DNA of 64,000 nucleotides from an uncultured Opitutales bacterium. GTDB taxonomy: Bacteria > Verrucomicrobiota > Verrucomicrobiia > Opitutales > Seribacteraceae. Shown here in pieces: positions 54,380-63,260 of the stretch. The translations under genes and the position numbers were made by a program. The notes under the pieces were generated by a model that was not told the origin of the DNA, searched no databases, and saw nothing but the letters and a program-made list of their open reading frames with translations. The number at the start of each line of letters is the position of its first letter. The first letter of the stretch is position 1. The DNA is taken from NCBI GenBank assembly GCA_943789375.1, contig CALSTX010000003.1, positions 1 through 64,000 of the forward strand, written 5' to 3'.

Positions 54380-55384
54380 ATGGTCATGACTTCCTTTCTT
54401 TCGGAATCCACAACTTTTTCTCAAACGCTTGATCAGTTAAAAGGCGAAACCGTTTTGGTGCTTGGGCATCGCAGACCGGACGGTGATTGTATTGGTTCTC
54501 AGGTTGCACTAACCCGTATCCTTCAAAACCTTGGGGTAAACGCTCGTGCAGTAAACGCTGATCCTTCTCCTCGTACTTTAACGAAATTTCTGGGTGATAC
54601 AAAGCTGCATCGTCCCGAGGATATTGCGGATACTAATGCTATTATTATCACGGTTGATTGCGCCGATCATGCGAGGGTTGGAGACCAATTGAAAGATCGC
54701 TTTCCTAAGGTTTTCCTGAACATTGACCATCATGTTTCCAATACCAAGTTTGCGGAGCACAACTTGGTATTATCCGAGGCCTCTGCAACAGGGGAGATAC
54801 TGGCTAAATTCTTTTTTGATTGTGGTTACACCGTTGATAAAACAACCGCTGAAGCTTTGTACCTAGGCATATGTACAGATACCGGGCAGTTTTGTTATGC
54901 GGGAACAAATGCTTCGGTTTTTGAAGTTTGCCGATTGCTGTGTGAGGCCGGGTGCAACCCTTCCAAAGTTTCACATGAGCTCTATGAACGAGAAAAGCCC
55001 GGTCGTATTCAGTTGTTACAGCGCTTTCTTGCGAGTTTTCGGATGGAGTTTCAGGACCGTGTATGTGTCGGAGCCATTCAGGAGGAATTCTACCAGGAAA
55101 CCGGAACTAAGCCGGAAGATGCCGAAGGCTTTGTCGATTATGCCCGTTCATTGGAGGGAGTTGAGATTGGGGTGTTGGTGGAAAATAGAAATGACATATT
55201 AAAAGGTAGTTTTCGGGCAAAAGATAAAAGGTTCAGGGTCGACTTGCTGGCTAAAGAGTTTAAGGGGGGCGGGCACGCCTGTGCAGCAGGATTTAATGTA
55301 GAGTCTTCATTTGATGAATTTTATCCAAAATTGGTGGATGCCATCGGCCGTCACCTTGAATTTGTAAAGGCAGAGGGATTTTAA
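54380..55384 (+). CDS. nrnA: DHH/DHHA1 phosphoesterase, NrnA-like oligoribonuclease
   Basis: 334 residues. The DHH domain has [16 protein letters not shown] (DGD in the first motif), [22 protein letters not shown] and GICTDTGQF. The C-terminal DHHA1 domain ends in [12 protein letters not shown], the nucleotide-binding GGGH motif. NrnA-type enzymes degrade 2-5-nt RNA and dephosphorylate pAp. The start is the ATG at 54380 (also MTS two codons on). It is 2 bp upstream of truB, followed by ribF, an order common in bacteria. Confidence 0.94.
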   Translation: MVMTSFLSESTTFSQTLDQLKGETVLVLGHRRPDGDCIGSQVALTRILQNLGVNARAVNADPSPRTLTKFLGDTKLHRPEDIADTNAIIITVDCADHARVGDQLKDRFPKVFLNIDHHVSNTKFAEHNLVLSEASATGEILAKFFFDCGYTVDKTTAEALYLGICTDTGQFCYAGTNASVFEVCRLLCEAGCNPSKVSHELYEREKPGRIQLLQRFLASFRMEFQDRVCVGAIQEEFYQETGTKPEDAEGFVDYARSLEGVEIGVLVENRNDILKGSFRAKDKRFRVDLLAKEFKGGGHACAAGFNVESSFDEFYPKLVDAIGRHLEFVKAEGF

Positions 55385-55386
55385 TC

Positions 55387-56118
55387 ATGGCTAACATACA
55401 AGAGCCAACTTTTGAGGGCATTCTTCTCGTCGACAAACCATCCGGTATCACCTCTCATGATATTGTCGATCGCCTGCGTCGGAAATTAAAGATGAAGAAA
55501 ATCGGGCATGCGGGAACATTGGATCCTCTGGCAACTGGTTTAATGATTATGCTGATTGGGAAGGCAACCAAAGTGTCTCAGTTTTTGATAAGCTTGGATA
55601 AAAGCTATGAAGGGGAATTTATTTTTGGTATTGAGACTGACAGTCAGGATGCAGACGGCGAAGTGGTGAACGAAAAACCCCTGCCCACCGATTTGACTAG
55701 TGAGCGAATCGAGAAGGAAATGGAAGGTTTTTTGGGTGACCAGTATCAAACACCCCCCATGTTTTCAGCGAAAAAAATCAATGGTGTGCCGCTTTACAAG
55801 ATGGCACGCAAAGGCAAAACGGTGGAACGAGAGCCACGGTTTATTCGTATTAATGAATTAAAACTGACCAAGTGGGATTCCCCGAAAGGAGGCTTTTCGA
55901 TGGCTTGTAGTAAGGGTACTTATGTTCGTACCGTTTTGCATGACCTTGGGCAAAGGATTGCCTGTGGGGCTCACATGAGCTCTTTACGGCGTACGCAAAT
56001 TGATCAGTTCTCAATCGAGGGAGCTAAGCCACTGGAAGAAATACAGGAGATGAATCTGGGCGATATCCAAAAGCGTTTGATTCCAATCCGTGAGGCCGTT
56101 CCCTCTCATGTTCTCTGA
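55387..56118 (+). CDS. truB: tRNA pseudouridine55 synthase
   Basis: 243 residues. It begins with [25 protein letters not shown]. The catalytic Asp is in [15 protein letters not shown] (D near 46), followed by [41 protein letters not shown] and [12 protein letters not shown]. It lacks the C-terminal PUA domain of E. coli TruB (314 residues), as many bacterial forms do. It modifies U55 in the T-loop of tRNAs. Located between nrnA and ribF. Confidence 0.96.
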   Translation: MANIQEPTFEGILLVDKPSGITSHDIVDRLRRKLKMKKIGHAGTLDPLATGLMIMLIGKATKVSQFLISLDKSYEGEFIFGIETDSQDADGEVVNEKPLPTDLTSERIEKEMEGFLGDQYQTPPMFSAKKINGVPLYKMARKGKTVEREPRFIRINELKLTKWDSPKGGFSMACSKGTYVRTVLHDLGQRIACGAHMSSLRRTQIDQFSIEGAKPLEEIQEMNLGDIQKRLIPIREAVPSHVL

Positions 56119-56124
56119 TTTATA

Positions 56125-57072
56125 ATGGAGATTTTCTCCACCATCAAAGAATTTGGGGACAGCCAAAAGCAAACCCCGGTTATTTTGTCCATTGGGATGT
56201 TTGATGGTGTGCACCTTGGACATCAAGTGGTATTGCAAGAGACTATAGAAGAGGCGGCCAAAAAAAATGCCAGCCCTGTAGCCTTCACTTTCCCTGAGCA
56301 TCCAGGATCATTTTTAAGACCGGGTAAAGAACCTCCTTTGTTAATGGATGCGGAAAGTAAGGCTGTGACATTACTCCGTAGGGGAATGAAAGCGGTGATT
56401 ATCAGAAGTTTTGACGCGAAGCTTTCTAATATTGAAGCAAAAGATTTTATTCCTTTTCTACTTGAGGGTATACCTTCGCTAGCCGGAATTTGTGTAGGGC
56501 AGAATTTCAGGTTTGGAAAAAAGAGGGTGGGGGATAGTCAATTTTTACTCGACGAAGGCAAGCGTAGAGGGATAGCTGTTCATATTATCCATTCCAAAAT
56601 TTTAGGTGAGCAGCCGGTGAGTAGTTCAAGGATAAGGTTGGCCCTTATGAATGGAAATATTGAAGATGTGAACCAAATGCTTGGTTATCCCTACGAGATT
56701 TCAGGGATGGTGAAACCAGGAAAAGCATTGGGTCGGTCTATCGGTTTCCCAACCTTGAATGTAGATTGGAACCCTGAGGCGAAACCCGCTTATGGGGTGT
56801 ACGCAGGTTCGGTGAAATCTGAAGACCAAAAGGTGTTTGCCGTCGCCAATTATGGATTACGCCCGACTATGGAGTCAAAAGCATTGACGCCAAAACTTGA
56901 AGTTCATGCCTTGGATCAGTTGGACCCGGGGAGATGGATGTCCGGAATTGAAATTTCTATGAAGCTTTTGAAGTTTATTCGCCCAGAAAAGAAGTTTGAA
57001 TCTGTGGAGCAATTAACAGAACAAATTGCTAAGGATAAGCTAGTTGCAGAAGAAGTAAGAGCACTCAAATAG
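56125..57072 (+). CDS. ribF: Bifunctional riboflavin kinase/FAD synthetase
   Basis: 315 residues. The N-terminal FMN adenylyltransferase domain has SIGMFDGVHLGHQVVLQ, FTFPEHPG, FIPFLLEGI and VGQNFRFGKKRVGD, then SSSRIRLALMNGNI. The C-terminal flavokinase domain has GKALGRSIGFPTLNVDW, YGVYAGSV and a final EVHALDQL. It makes FMN and FAD from riboflavin. It is the last gene of the rightward nrnA-truB-ribF run and converges with the Fpg-like gene 2 bp away. Confidence 0.96.
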   Translation: MEIFSTIKEFGDSQKQTPVILSIGMFDGVHLGHQVVLQETIEEAAKKNASPVAFTFPEHPGSFLRPGKEPPLLMDAESKAVTLLRRGMKAVIIRSFDAKLSNIEAKDFIPFLLEGIPSLAGICVGQNFRFGKKRVGDSQFLLDEGKRRGIAVHIIHSKILGEQPVSSSRIRLALMNGNIEDVNQMLGYPYEISGMVKPGKALGRSIGFPTLNVDWNPEAKPAYGVYAGSVKSEDQKVFAVANYGLRPTMESKALTPKLEVHALDQLDPGRWMSGIEISMKLLKFIRPEKKFESVEQLTEQIAKDKLVAEEVRALK

Positions 57073-57074
57073 AT

Positions 57075-57872
57075 TCATTTATTTTGAATATGTGGGCACC
57101 AGCAACTTGTTCGTCCTCCAATTTTTTCCCTTCGTAGTTTTTTTCCTGTCTTAGGGCAAAGGCCACCATCTTTCCATCGGGCATGAAAAAGCCAACCTTT
57201 AGGTGGATCTCCTCCGTTTACTCCCACTGAATTCATCGCACCTCGGGCGACAAAAAGGATTTGTTTAAATAAATGATCCTCTGCGGTTTTTTTTATTTTC
57301 CCACAGGGTGAAGCGGGATGAATTGCGGCTCTCCATAACACTTCGTCCGCCATCCAGTTCCCCATGCCCTGGAAATATCTTTGATCCAAAAGTAATGCCT
57401 TGATCGGGCGTCTTGCATGCCTTTTTAGGGCTGTCGTCACTATTTGTTGGTCAAATTTTTCGTCCAACATTGATGTAGGTAAATCTTTCCACCAAGATGG
57501 AACCGTTTTACCAATGTGCAAACTAACTTTACCAAATTGACGAGGATCTTTAAAAATAAGGGTAGCTGAGGGCTGATACAAAATAAGTGCATCATGTTTT
57601 TCAGCGGTGTAGGAGGATTCTTCCAGAGCAAGGCTTCCAGTCATGCCCAAGTGAAGACCCAGCCATTTGTCCCCAGTAAACTTGAACAGCATTTGTTTCC
57701 CGTGCGTTGCCGAGGATTTAAGAATGGTCTGAGATAAAGCATCTTCAACTTGACTGGGTTCACAATCACGAAACACCCGAGAAGTTTTGCTTACTTCCAC
57801 CTTTTTAATTTTTTGATTCAAATTAGAGTTCCAAATGGAGCAGGCAAAGGCTACTTCGGCAAGTTCTGGCAT
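57075..57872 (-). CDS. Fpg/Nei family DNA glycosylase with degenerate zinc finger
   Basis: 265 residues. The N-terminal MPELAEVAFA gives the catalytic Pro2 and Glu3 of the Fpg/Nei family; PELAEV replaces the usual PELPEV. Also seen are LGLHLGMTGSL, DPRQFGKVSL and the H2TH region QRYFQGMGNWMADEVLWRAAIHP with the conserved Asn. The C-terminal finger has the Arg in KIGGRTS but only two of the four zinc cysteines (CPKT...CWCPHI; second and fourth are Thr and Ile). It removes oxidised bases, such as 8-oxoG, by inference. It is 3 bp downstream of menD and at the end of the operon. Confidence 0.85.
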   Translation of the reverse strand: MPELAEVAFACSIWNSNLNQKIKKVEVSKTSRVFRDCEPSQVEDALSQTILKSSATHGKQMLFKFTGDKWLGLHLGMTGSLALEESSYTAEKHDALILYQPSATLIFKDPRQFGKVSLHIGKTVPSWWKDLPTSMLDEKFDQQIVTTALKRHARRPIKALLLDQRYFQGMGNWMADEVLWRAAIHPASPCGKIKKTAEDHLFKQILFVARGAMNSVGVNGGDPPKGWLFHARWKDGGLCPKTGKKLRREKIGGRTSCWCPHIQNK

Positions 57873-57875
57873 AAT

Positions 57876-59558
57876 CTATTGAATGGCGAGTGCGTCGTTT
57901 CTTTTTTGAACTGAATGTTCTGGGTTTACGGGAATTTCGATAACTCGAATTCCTTGCGCAAATGGTATACTTATTCTTTGACTGATCTCCTCCCATGTTT
58001 GAGCAAGGTGATACTCAACTTCGTGGGCCTCGCATAATTTACAGAAATTACAGTTTTGAGGGGTAACAAAGCACTTTTTAAACTCGTCCTGCTTGGAAAT
58101 GGGGAGATGGTGAAATATGCCCCCACCATGGTTATTCACCAGTATCACGGTCAGGCTGCCACAAAAATAATCTGAAAATAGAAGAGCATTGGAGTCGTGT
58201 AAAAACGCCAGTTCTCCCGTGAGCAAAAATGTTGGTTTTTTAGATTGGTGGGCAAGCCCAAGCGATGTCCCCAGGGTGCCATCAATTCCATTAACTCCAC
58301 GATTCCCGAAAAGTTTACGGTTGGTTGATCCTTTTTTCCAAAACCACTCAAGGTCACGGATGGGCATACTGTTCGCTACATGTAGCACTGCATCATCGGG
58401 CAAAGCCAAGGAGAGCGTGCGTGCCAATTTTGCTTCGTGGATGGAGTCTTGGCTGTCAAGATGGGCTTGTATTTTGTCGTCCATGTACTGCTCGGCATCC
58501 AGCCATGCTTGTACCCATGCAGAATTTGGTTTTCCTACTTCGAGATCTTGCAGCGTGCCAAAATCTAATTCAAAACTTGTGCTCTCAGAGGTCAATGGAT
58601 CTACCTTTATACCTCGGGGTTCAATAATTATACGCTTTGCATTTGTTTGATCGATCCATGACCTCAATTTTTTCGATGTAGGCAATGGACCCAAGACAAT
58701 GATCAGTTCTGGCTTAAGTTTTTCGAGCAGAGAGGGGTTTCGCAGGTGATGTTCATAACGCAAAATAGTGGTAGTGCATGAACAATGACGAAGGGGGCTG
58801 AGGGCATCGCAAATCGTAGGTATTGGGAACTTACTGAGGAGAGATAATATAGGAGTGGTTGGGGCAAATTCTCCAGCAATTAAGAGTACCTTGGAAAACT
58901 CTTTCGCGATGGCAGAAATTTTTTCGATCGAATCTTTGTATACTGGCTTTGGTAATTCTACGGAGGTGGATGTTGGGATTGAGCAAGTTGTCGATAAATC
59001 TTCCGGAAACAAAGGTTCGCGAAAGGGAAAATTTATTTGTACTGGCCCCGGGTTTTTACCTAAGGTCTGCCTGTAGGCTGCTTTTAAGATAGCAGTCAGT
59101 TTGTTTACTGATTCAGTACTGGAGTCAGGTAAGGGAGATTGATGAAACCCCCGAACAAATTTTTCGAACAGATTATACTGGTCAATGGTTTGCCCCGCTC
59201 CGCAATTTTGTAATTCAGGCGGTCGGTCAGCTGTTAAAAGGAAAAGAGGGATACTTGAATAGTGTGCTTCGGTCACAGCAGGAAACCAGTGAGTTGGTGC
59301 CGACCCGGAAGTACAAAGCAAAGCTGTAGGCTGTTGGCTGAGCTTACTTCTGCCCAAAGCGGCGAAAGATGCGGTTCGTTCATCTAGGACTGGAATACAT
59401 TCAATGCCTTTTTTCCTTTCAAGTGCAAGGATTAGGGGAGTCGACCGAGATCCAGGGGAGAAAAAAACATGCTGAATCCTGTTTTGGTAAAAAAAGTCTG
59501 CCACCTTTTCTCCCCAAAGGAGATTGTTAAATGCAGTTTGATCTGCGGTTTGGTTCAT
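57876..59558 (-). CDS. menD: SEPHCHC synthase MenD (menaquinone biosynthesis)
   Basis: 560 residues, ThDP-dependent. The PYR domain has FFSPGSRSTPLILAL with the nearby activating Glu in VLDERTASF, and CTSGSAPTHWFPAVTEAHYSSIPLFLLTADRPPEL. The C-terminal PP domain has FGNRGVNGIDGTLGTSLGLA and VILVNNHGGGIFHHLPI, the ThDP-binding GDG-N-type region in modified form. It condenses isochorismate with 2-oxoglutarate-derived succinic semialdehyde. Its start overlaps the menF stop by 4 bp (59555-59558). Confidence 0.95.
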   Translation of the reverse strand: MNQTADQTAFNNLLWGEKVADFFYQNRIQHVFFSPGSRSTPLILALERKKGIECIPVLDERTASFAALGRSKLSQQPTALLCTSGSAPTHWFPAVTEAHYSSIPLFLLTADRPPELQNCGAGQTIDQYNLFEKFVRGFHQSPLPDSSTESVNKLTAILKAAYRQTLGKNPGPVQINFPFREPLFPEDLSTTCSIPTSTSVELPKPVYKDSIEKISAIAKEFSKVLLIAGEFAPTTPILSLLSKFPIPTICDALSPLRHCSCTTTILRYEHHLRNPSLLEKLKPELIIVLGPLPTSKKLRSWIDQTNAKRIIIEPRGIKVDPLTSESTSFELDFGTLQDLEVGKPNSAWVQAWLDAEQYMDDKIQAHLDSQDSIHEAKLARTLSLALPDDAVLHVANSMPIRDLEWFWKKGSTNRKLFGNRGVNGIDGTLGTSLGLAHQSKKPTFLLTGELAFLHDSNALLFSDYFCGSLTVILVNNHGGGIFHHLPISKQDEFKKCFVTPQNCNFCKLCEAHEVEYHLAQTWEEISQRISIPFAQGIRVIEIPVNPEHSVQKRNDALAIQ

Positions 59559-60997
59559 ACAGTACCAGAAAAGTCAGATTTTCCAGTAATGACATCGAGC
59601 ATAGCCTGTAATTTCCAATCCGTTTCGATTTTCTCTTGTTGAGGGCTAGAACCAGCCACCACCCCCGCTCCCGCATACAGGGTGATTTCAGAAGGTGTGA
59701 TTTTTCCACAGCGGATAGGGACGACAAATTCTCCCCTGCCACGATGATCAAACCAGCCAGTAACCCCGGAATACCAACCACGATCAGCATTTTCAAGTTT
59801 TCGAACCAAGGGCAGAGCCTCATCTCTCGGAGAGCCACCCATGGCAGGAGTGGGATGAAGAGCTGCAACGGCATCAAGCGGGTGGGTTTTACCATCAGAT
59901 TTCACCCGCAGTGGGGTGCGGATGTGCTGGAGGTTGGCAAGCCGAAGAAGACGAGATTTACCCTTCGTGCAATCTTGTAGACCAATTGATTGTAAGCGTC
60001 TTAAAATACTGTCGATCACAACCCGGTGTTCATGGACTTCTTTTTTTCGTGCCAATAATGTTTTCCCCCAATGTGCATCCTTACCTGCGGAAGGACCGCG
60101 CGGTGCAGACCCAGCAACTGCTTCAGTCTCAAGGTATTGTCCAGATGATCGTAATAAAGTTTCGGGAGTTGCGCCTACCATCATCCCCGCATTTGGAGTG
60201 GATAAGCAAAAGGTGAAGCAGTCCGGGAATTTTTCCCTGAGAAGGTGGGCCAAAGAATAGGGGGGGAGGGTACCATTTGTTTGAAAGGTCAGTTGCCGGG
60301 CCAATACAATTTTTGAAAGCTCGCCTCCCTCTATATGACTGAGAGCTTTTTCCACCGCATCTTCATAAGAAAAGTTTTCCTGTGGTTTTCCCAACGAAAA
60401 TTTCTCCAACCCGTTGGGGTGACCTGCATGGGCTCTCATTCCCTTCGTTTTCTTTATCCTGGCAGTGAACTGGCTGAGTAATTCGGAAGTGGAGGAACTT
60501 GGGGTGACTCTTGCATTAATAATTAGATAATGAGAACCTCCTTTGCGAATGATTTGCCAACAGGGGAGGAAAACCTGGAGGGGAGGGGGAGTGCCTGAGC
60601 AAGTTGTAGTCGATTCGAAATTGGCAGCCAAAAACAGGGTGGGGCCAGAGCCAGGTAAAGTGGTATCTCCAGTCACCATGGTTTGCTTCAATATTTCTTG
60701 TGACCAGTCTCGGGCGTTTTCAAAGCGTTCTTCACCTTCAAATTCTGCCTGAACTAAAAATTCTCCACAAGCAATAGAGAATTCTTGGGACGGACGCTCT
60801 AGGTAGCACACCGCTTCATTTTCAATATGATTTTCCTCTAAAACTGCAAGAGGGTCAGAGTATCCTGTTTCAATGGTTAGAGAAAGGTATCTTGGATTCC
60901 CTGATTGCTTAACCTCTTGGATGACATCGGTAATAAAGGGACGAAAATCTGTATTTTCGTTACATGAATTTGGGGGAGGCTGTAGTCCTTTGATCAT
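59555..60997 (-). CDS. menF: Isochorismate synthase MenF
   Basis: 480 residues of the chorismate-binding family. The C-terminal core has [61 protein letters not shown] (His of the ligand set) and a terminal [15 protein letters not shown]. The N-terminal ~170 residues are less conserved, as is usual. It makes isochorismate for the MenD step next door. Its start overlaps the yidD stop (60994-60997) and its stop overlaps the menD start, so three proteins are translationally coupled. Confidence 0.95.
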   Translation of the reverse strand: MIKGLQPPPNSCNENTDFRPFITDVIQEVKQSGNPRYLSLTIETGYSDPLAVLEENHIENEAVCYLERPSQEFSIACGEFLVQAEFEGEERFENARDWSQEILKQTMVTGDTTLPGSGPTLFLAANFESTTTCSGTPPPLQVFLPCWQIIRKGGSHYLIINARVTPSSSTSELLSQFTARIKKTKGMRAHAGHPNGLEKFSLGKPQENFSYEDAVEKALSHIEGGELSKIVLARQLTFQTNGTLPPYSLAHLLREKFPDCFTFCLSTPNAGMMVGATPETLLRSSGQYLETEAVAGSAPRGPSAGKDAHWGKTLLARKKEVHEHRVVIDSILRRLQSIGLQDCTKGKSRLLRLANLQHIRTPLRVKSDGKTHPLDAVAALHPTPAMGGSPRDEALPLVRKLENADRGWYSGVTGWFDHRGRGEFVVPIRCGKITPSEITLYAGAGVVAGSSPQQEKIETDWKLQAMLDVITGKSDFSGTV

Positions 60998-61293
60998 TCT
61001 TGTTCAGTACATTGGCAAGGTGAGCTTTTGTCAGGAAATAAAGGATCAAAACCGCCGGGGTGCATAGGGTTACAGCGACCAATCCGTAAAAGTGATTTTT
61101 TTAACGCAATATGCAGGGGCAAATGCTTGAAGCATTCAAGGGAGTAATCGGAACATGTTGGAAGAAATCGACATCTTGCGTAAGGGCCTAGCAAAAGTTG
61201 TTTAAGCGGTGAAAATTTTTGATATAAACGAATCACCCAGATAAAGGAAGGAGCAAAGAAAAGCGTTAACCAATGTAAAAGGCGTGAGATCAC
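60994..61293 (-). CDS. yidD: Membrane protein insertion efficiency factor YidD
   Basis: 99 residues. An amphipathic/hydrophobic N-terminus ([25 protein letters not shown]) is followed by the hallmark [21 protein letters not shown] and [20 protein letters not shown], with the conserved cysteines. It assists YidC-dependent insertion of membrane proteins. It normally sits next to rnpA/yidC; here it is instead coupled to menF by a 4-bp overlap and lies about 70 bp after thrS. Confidence 0.93.
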   Translation of the reverse strand: MISRLLHWLTLFFAPSFIWVIRLYQKFSPLKQLLLGPYARCRFLPTCSDYSLECFKHLPLHIALKKSLLRIGRCNPMHPGGFDPLFPDKSSPCQCTEQE

Positions 61294-61364
61294 GATCTTG
61301 ACTTATTGATTTATGGGCTAGAGGCAAAAAGGATGAAGGGCAGAGAACCGGTGCGTTGATACCT

Positions 61365-63248
61365 CTATTCGCGAACGCGTTGAGTCGGCAAGGCTTTATC
61401 TCGAATTTCAAGACTTATCTTCTCTGCACAATCTTTCAGCTCACAAACACCATCAAGGGAGGGGTTGTTACGCGACCTTACAGAAACTTTCCCTTCTTCA
61501 GCTTCCCTTTTTCCGATGATGATCATATGCGGAATTTTGTCTGTTTCAGCTTTTCTAATTTTGGCACCTAACTTTGCGGATTGGCGGTCAACTGTGGTTC
61601 GGATCCCCAGATTTTGTAATTCGGATAAGCACTGGTCTGCGTACGCAAGCAAATCATCGTTCATGGGAAGAAGCCGAACTTGTTCAGGTGCGAGCCAGGT
61701 AGGGAAATTACCCGCAAAATGTTCAATTAAAACCCCGCAAAATCTTTCCATTGAACCAAAAGGAGCCCGGTGTATCATCACAGGGCGATGCTCTTGGTTA
61801 TCTGAACCAACATAAGAAAGTTTAAATCTTTCCGGCAAATTATAGTCAACCTGAACCGTGCCAAGCTGCCACTCGCGGCCGATTACATCTTTAACCACAA
61901 AATCTATCTTAGGACCATAAAATGCCGCTTCTCCTATTTCTTCTTCATAATCGACGCCCAAGGTTTTGACTGCTTCCCTGAGGGCTGACTCTGCCTTATC
62001 CCAGGCCTCAGTGCTCCCCACATATTTATCGGAATCCGGATCACGCAGGCTAACCCTGACCCGATAACTTTCCATCCCAAGTATGGAGAATACAAGCTTA
62101 ACCAGTCCCAGGCATCCTTGGATTTCGTCTTGGAGTTGATCTTCCCGGATAAACAGGTGAGCATCATCTTGCGTAAACCCACGCACTCGGGTCATTCCGT
62201 TTAATTCCCCAGATTGTTCCCACCTGTAAACGGTGCCAAATTCAGCCAAACGGATCGGTAGGTCCCGGTAGGATCGTTGTTCTGAATTGAAAATACGAAT
62301 ATGCATCGGGCAATTCATAGGCTTGAGTAAATAGCCTTCAATTTCCCCTTCTTCCAGTTTGTTTGCCAAGTCAGAGCATGAACATCCTTCCGATGCCAGT
62401 TCGCTTAAGCATTCGCGATGAATAATCGGGGGATATTGAGAGTCTTGGTAATAAGGGAAATGGCCCGAAGTTTTGTACAGGTCCAATTTTCCGATGTGCG
62501 GTGTGTAAACTTGTGAGTAGCCCTGCTTGGCAAGCTCTTTGGATATAAAGCTTTCAAGCTCTTGCCGTAGGATGGCACCATTCGGCTTCCATAAAACCAA
62601 ACCTTGCCCCACCATTTCATCGATATGAAAAAGCCCGAGATCACGCCCAAGGTTTCGATGATCTCTTTTTTTGGCTTCTTCCAGTTGAACTACATATTCC
62701 TTGAGTTCATCCTTAGTTGCAAAAGCGGTTCCATAAATTCGTTGAAGTTGCTTGTTAGCGGAATCTCCACGGTGGTAAGAGCCAGCCACATTTAAAAGTT
62801 TAAAAGCTTTTATTTTCTTTGTGTAGCCAACGTGGGAACCTGCACACAGATCTTTGAACTCACCGTTCTGGTAAAAAGAGATTACCTCACCGTCTGGGAT
62901 GTCATCCAAACGGCCAAGTTTATAAGTCTCCTGCCCCATATTTTTGATAATCGAAACCGCTTCTTCCCGAGAAACTTCAAGCCTTTCAAAGCGTTGGTTT
63001 TCTTTGATGACTTTTTTCATTTCAGCTTCGATTTCTTCAATGATATCTGGGGTGAAGGGGATATCGGAATCAAAGTCATAGTAGAAACCTGAATCAGTGG
63101 GCGGACCGATATCAAGCTTGGTATCTGGGTACAACCGAAGAACCGCGGTTGCGAGCACATGAGCAGCAGAGTGACGAATTTCCTCCAAGGGAGACATTTC
63201 CTTCATCCCTCCATATTTACTTTTGACGAAGGCATCCTGCAATGCCAA
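61365..63248 (-). CDS. thrS: Threonyl-tRNA synthetase without a TGS domain
   Basis: 627 residues of class II synthetase. The editing domain begins with RHSAAHVLATAVL near residue 26, the HxxxH Zn/editing site, with the CAGSH motif further on. The catalytic core has LKPMNCPMHI, RWEQSGELNGMTRVRGFTQDDAHLF (motif 2) and HRAPFGSMERFCGVLIEHF (motif 3), plus a C-terminal anticodon-binding domain. The ~60-residue N-terminal TGS domain of E. coli ThrS is missing: only ~25 residues precede the editing domain. The ATG at 63248 is 12 bp after the metH stop, so a longer start is unlikely. Confidence 0.95.
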   Translation of the reverse strand: MALQDAFVKSKYGGMKEMSPLEEIRHSAAHVLATAVLRLYPDTKLDIGPPTDSGFYYDFDSDIPFTPDIIEEIEAEMKKVIKENQRFERLEVSREEAVSIIKNMGQETYKLGRLDDIPDGEVISFYQNGEFKDLCAGSHVGYTKKIKAFKLLNVAGSYHRGDSANKQLQRIYGTAFATKDELKEYVVQLEEAKKRDHRNLGRDLGLFHIDEMVGQGLVLWKPNGAILRQELESFISKELAKQGYSQVYTPHIGKLDLYKTSGHFPYYQDSQYPPIIHRECLSELASEGCSCSDLANKLEEGEIEGYLLKPMNCPMHIRIFNSEQRSYRDLPIRLAEFGTVYRWEQSGELNGMTRVRGFTQDDAHLFIREDQLQDEIQGCLGLVKLVFSILGMESYRVRVSLRDPDSDKYVGSTEAWDKAESALREAVKTLGVDYEEEIGEAAFYGPKIDFVVKDVIGREWQLGTVQVDYNLPERFKLSYVGSDNQEHRPVMIHRAPFGSMERFCGVLIEHFAGNFPTWLAPEQVRLLPMNDDLLAYADQCLSELQNLGIRTTVDRQSAKLGAKIRKAETDKIPHMIIIGKREAEEGKVSVRSRNNPSLDGVCELKDCAEKISLEIRDKALPTQRVRE

Positions 63249-63260
63249 AGGAACGAAAGA

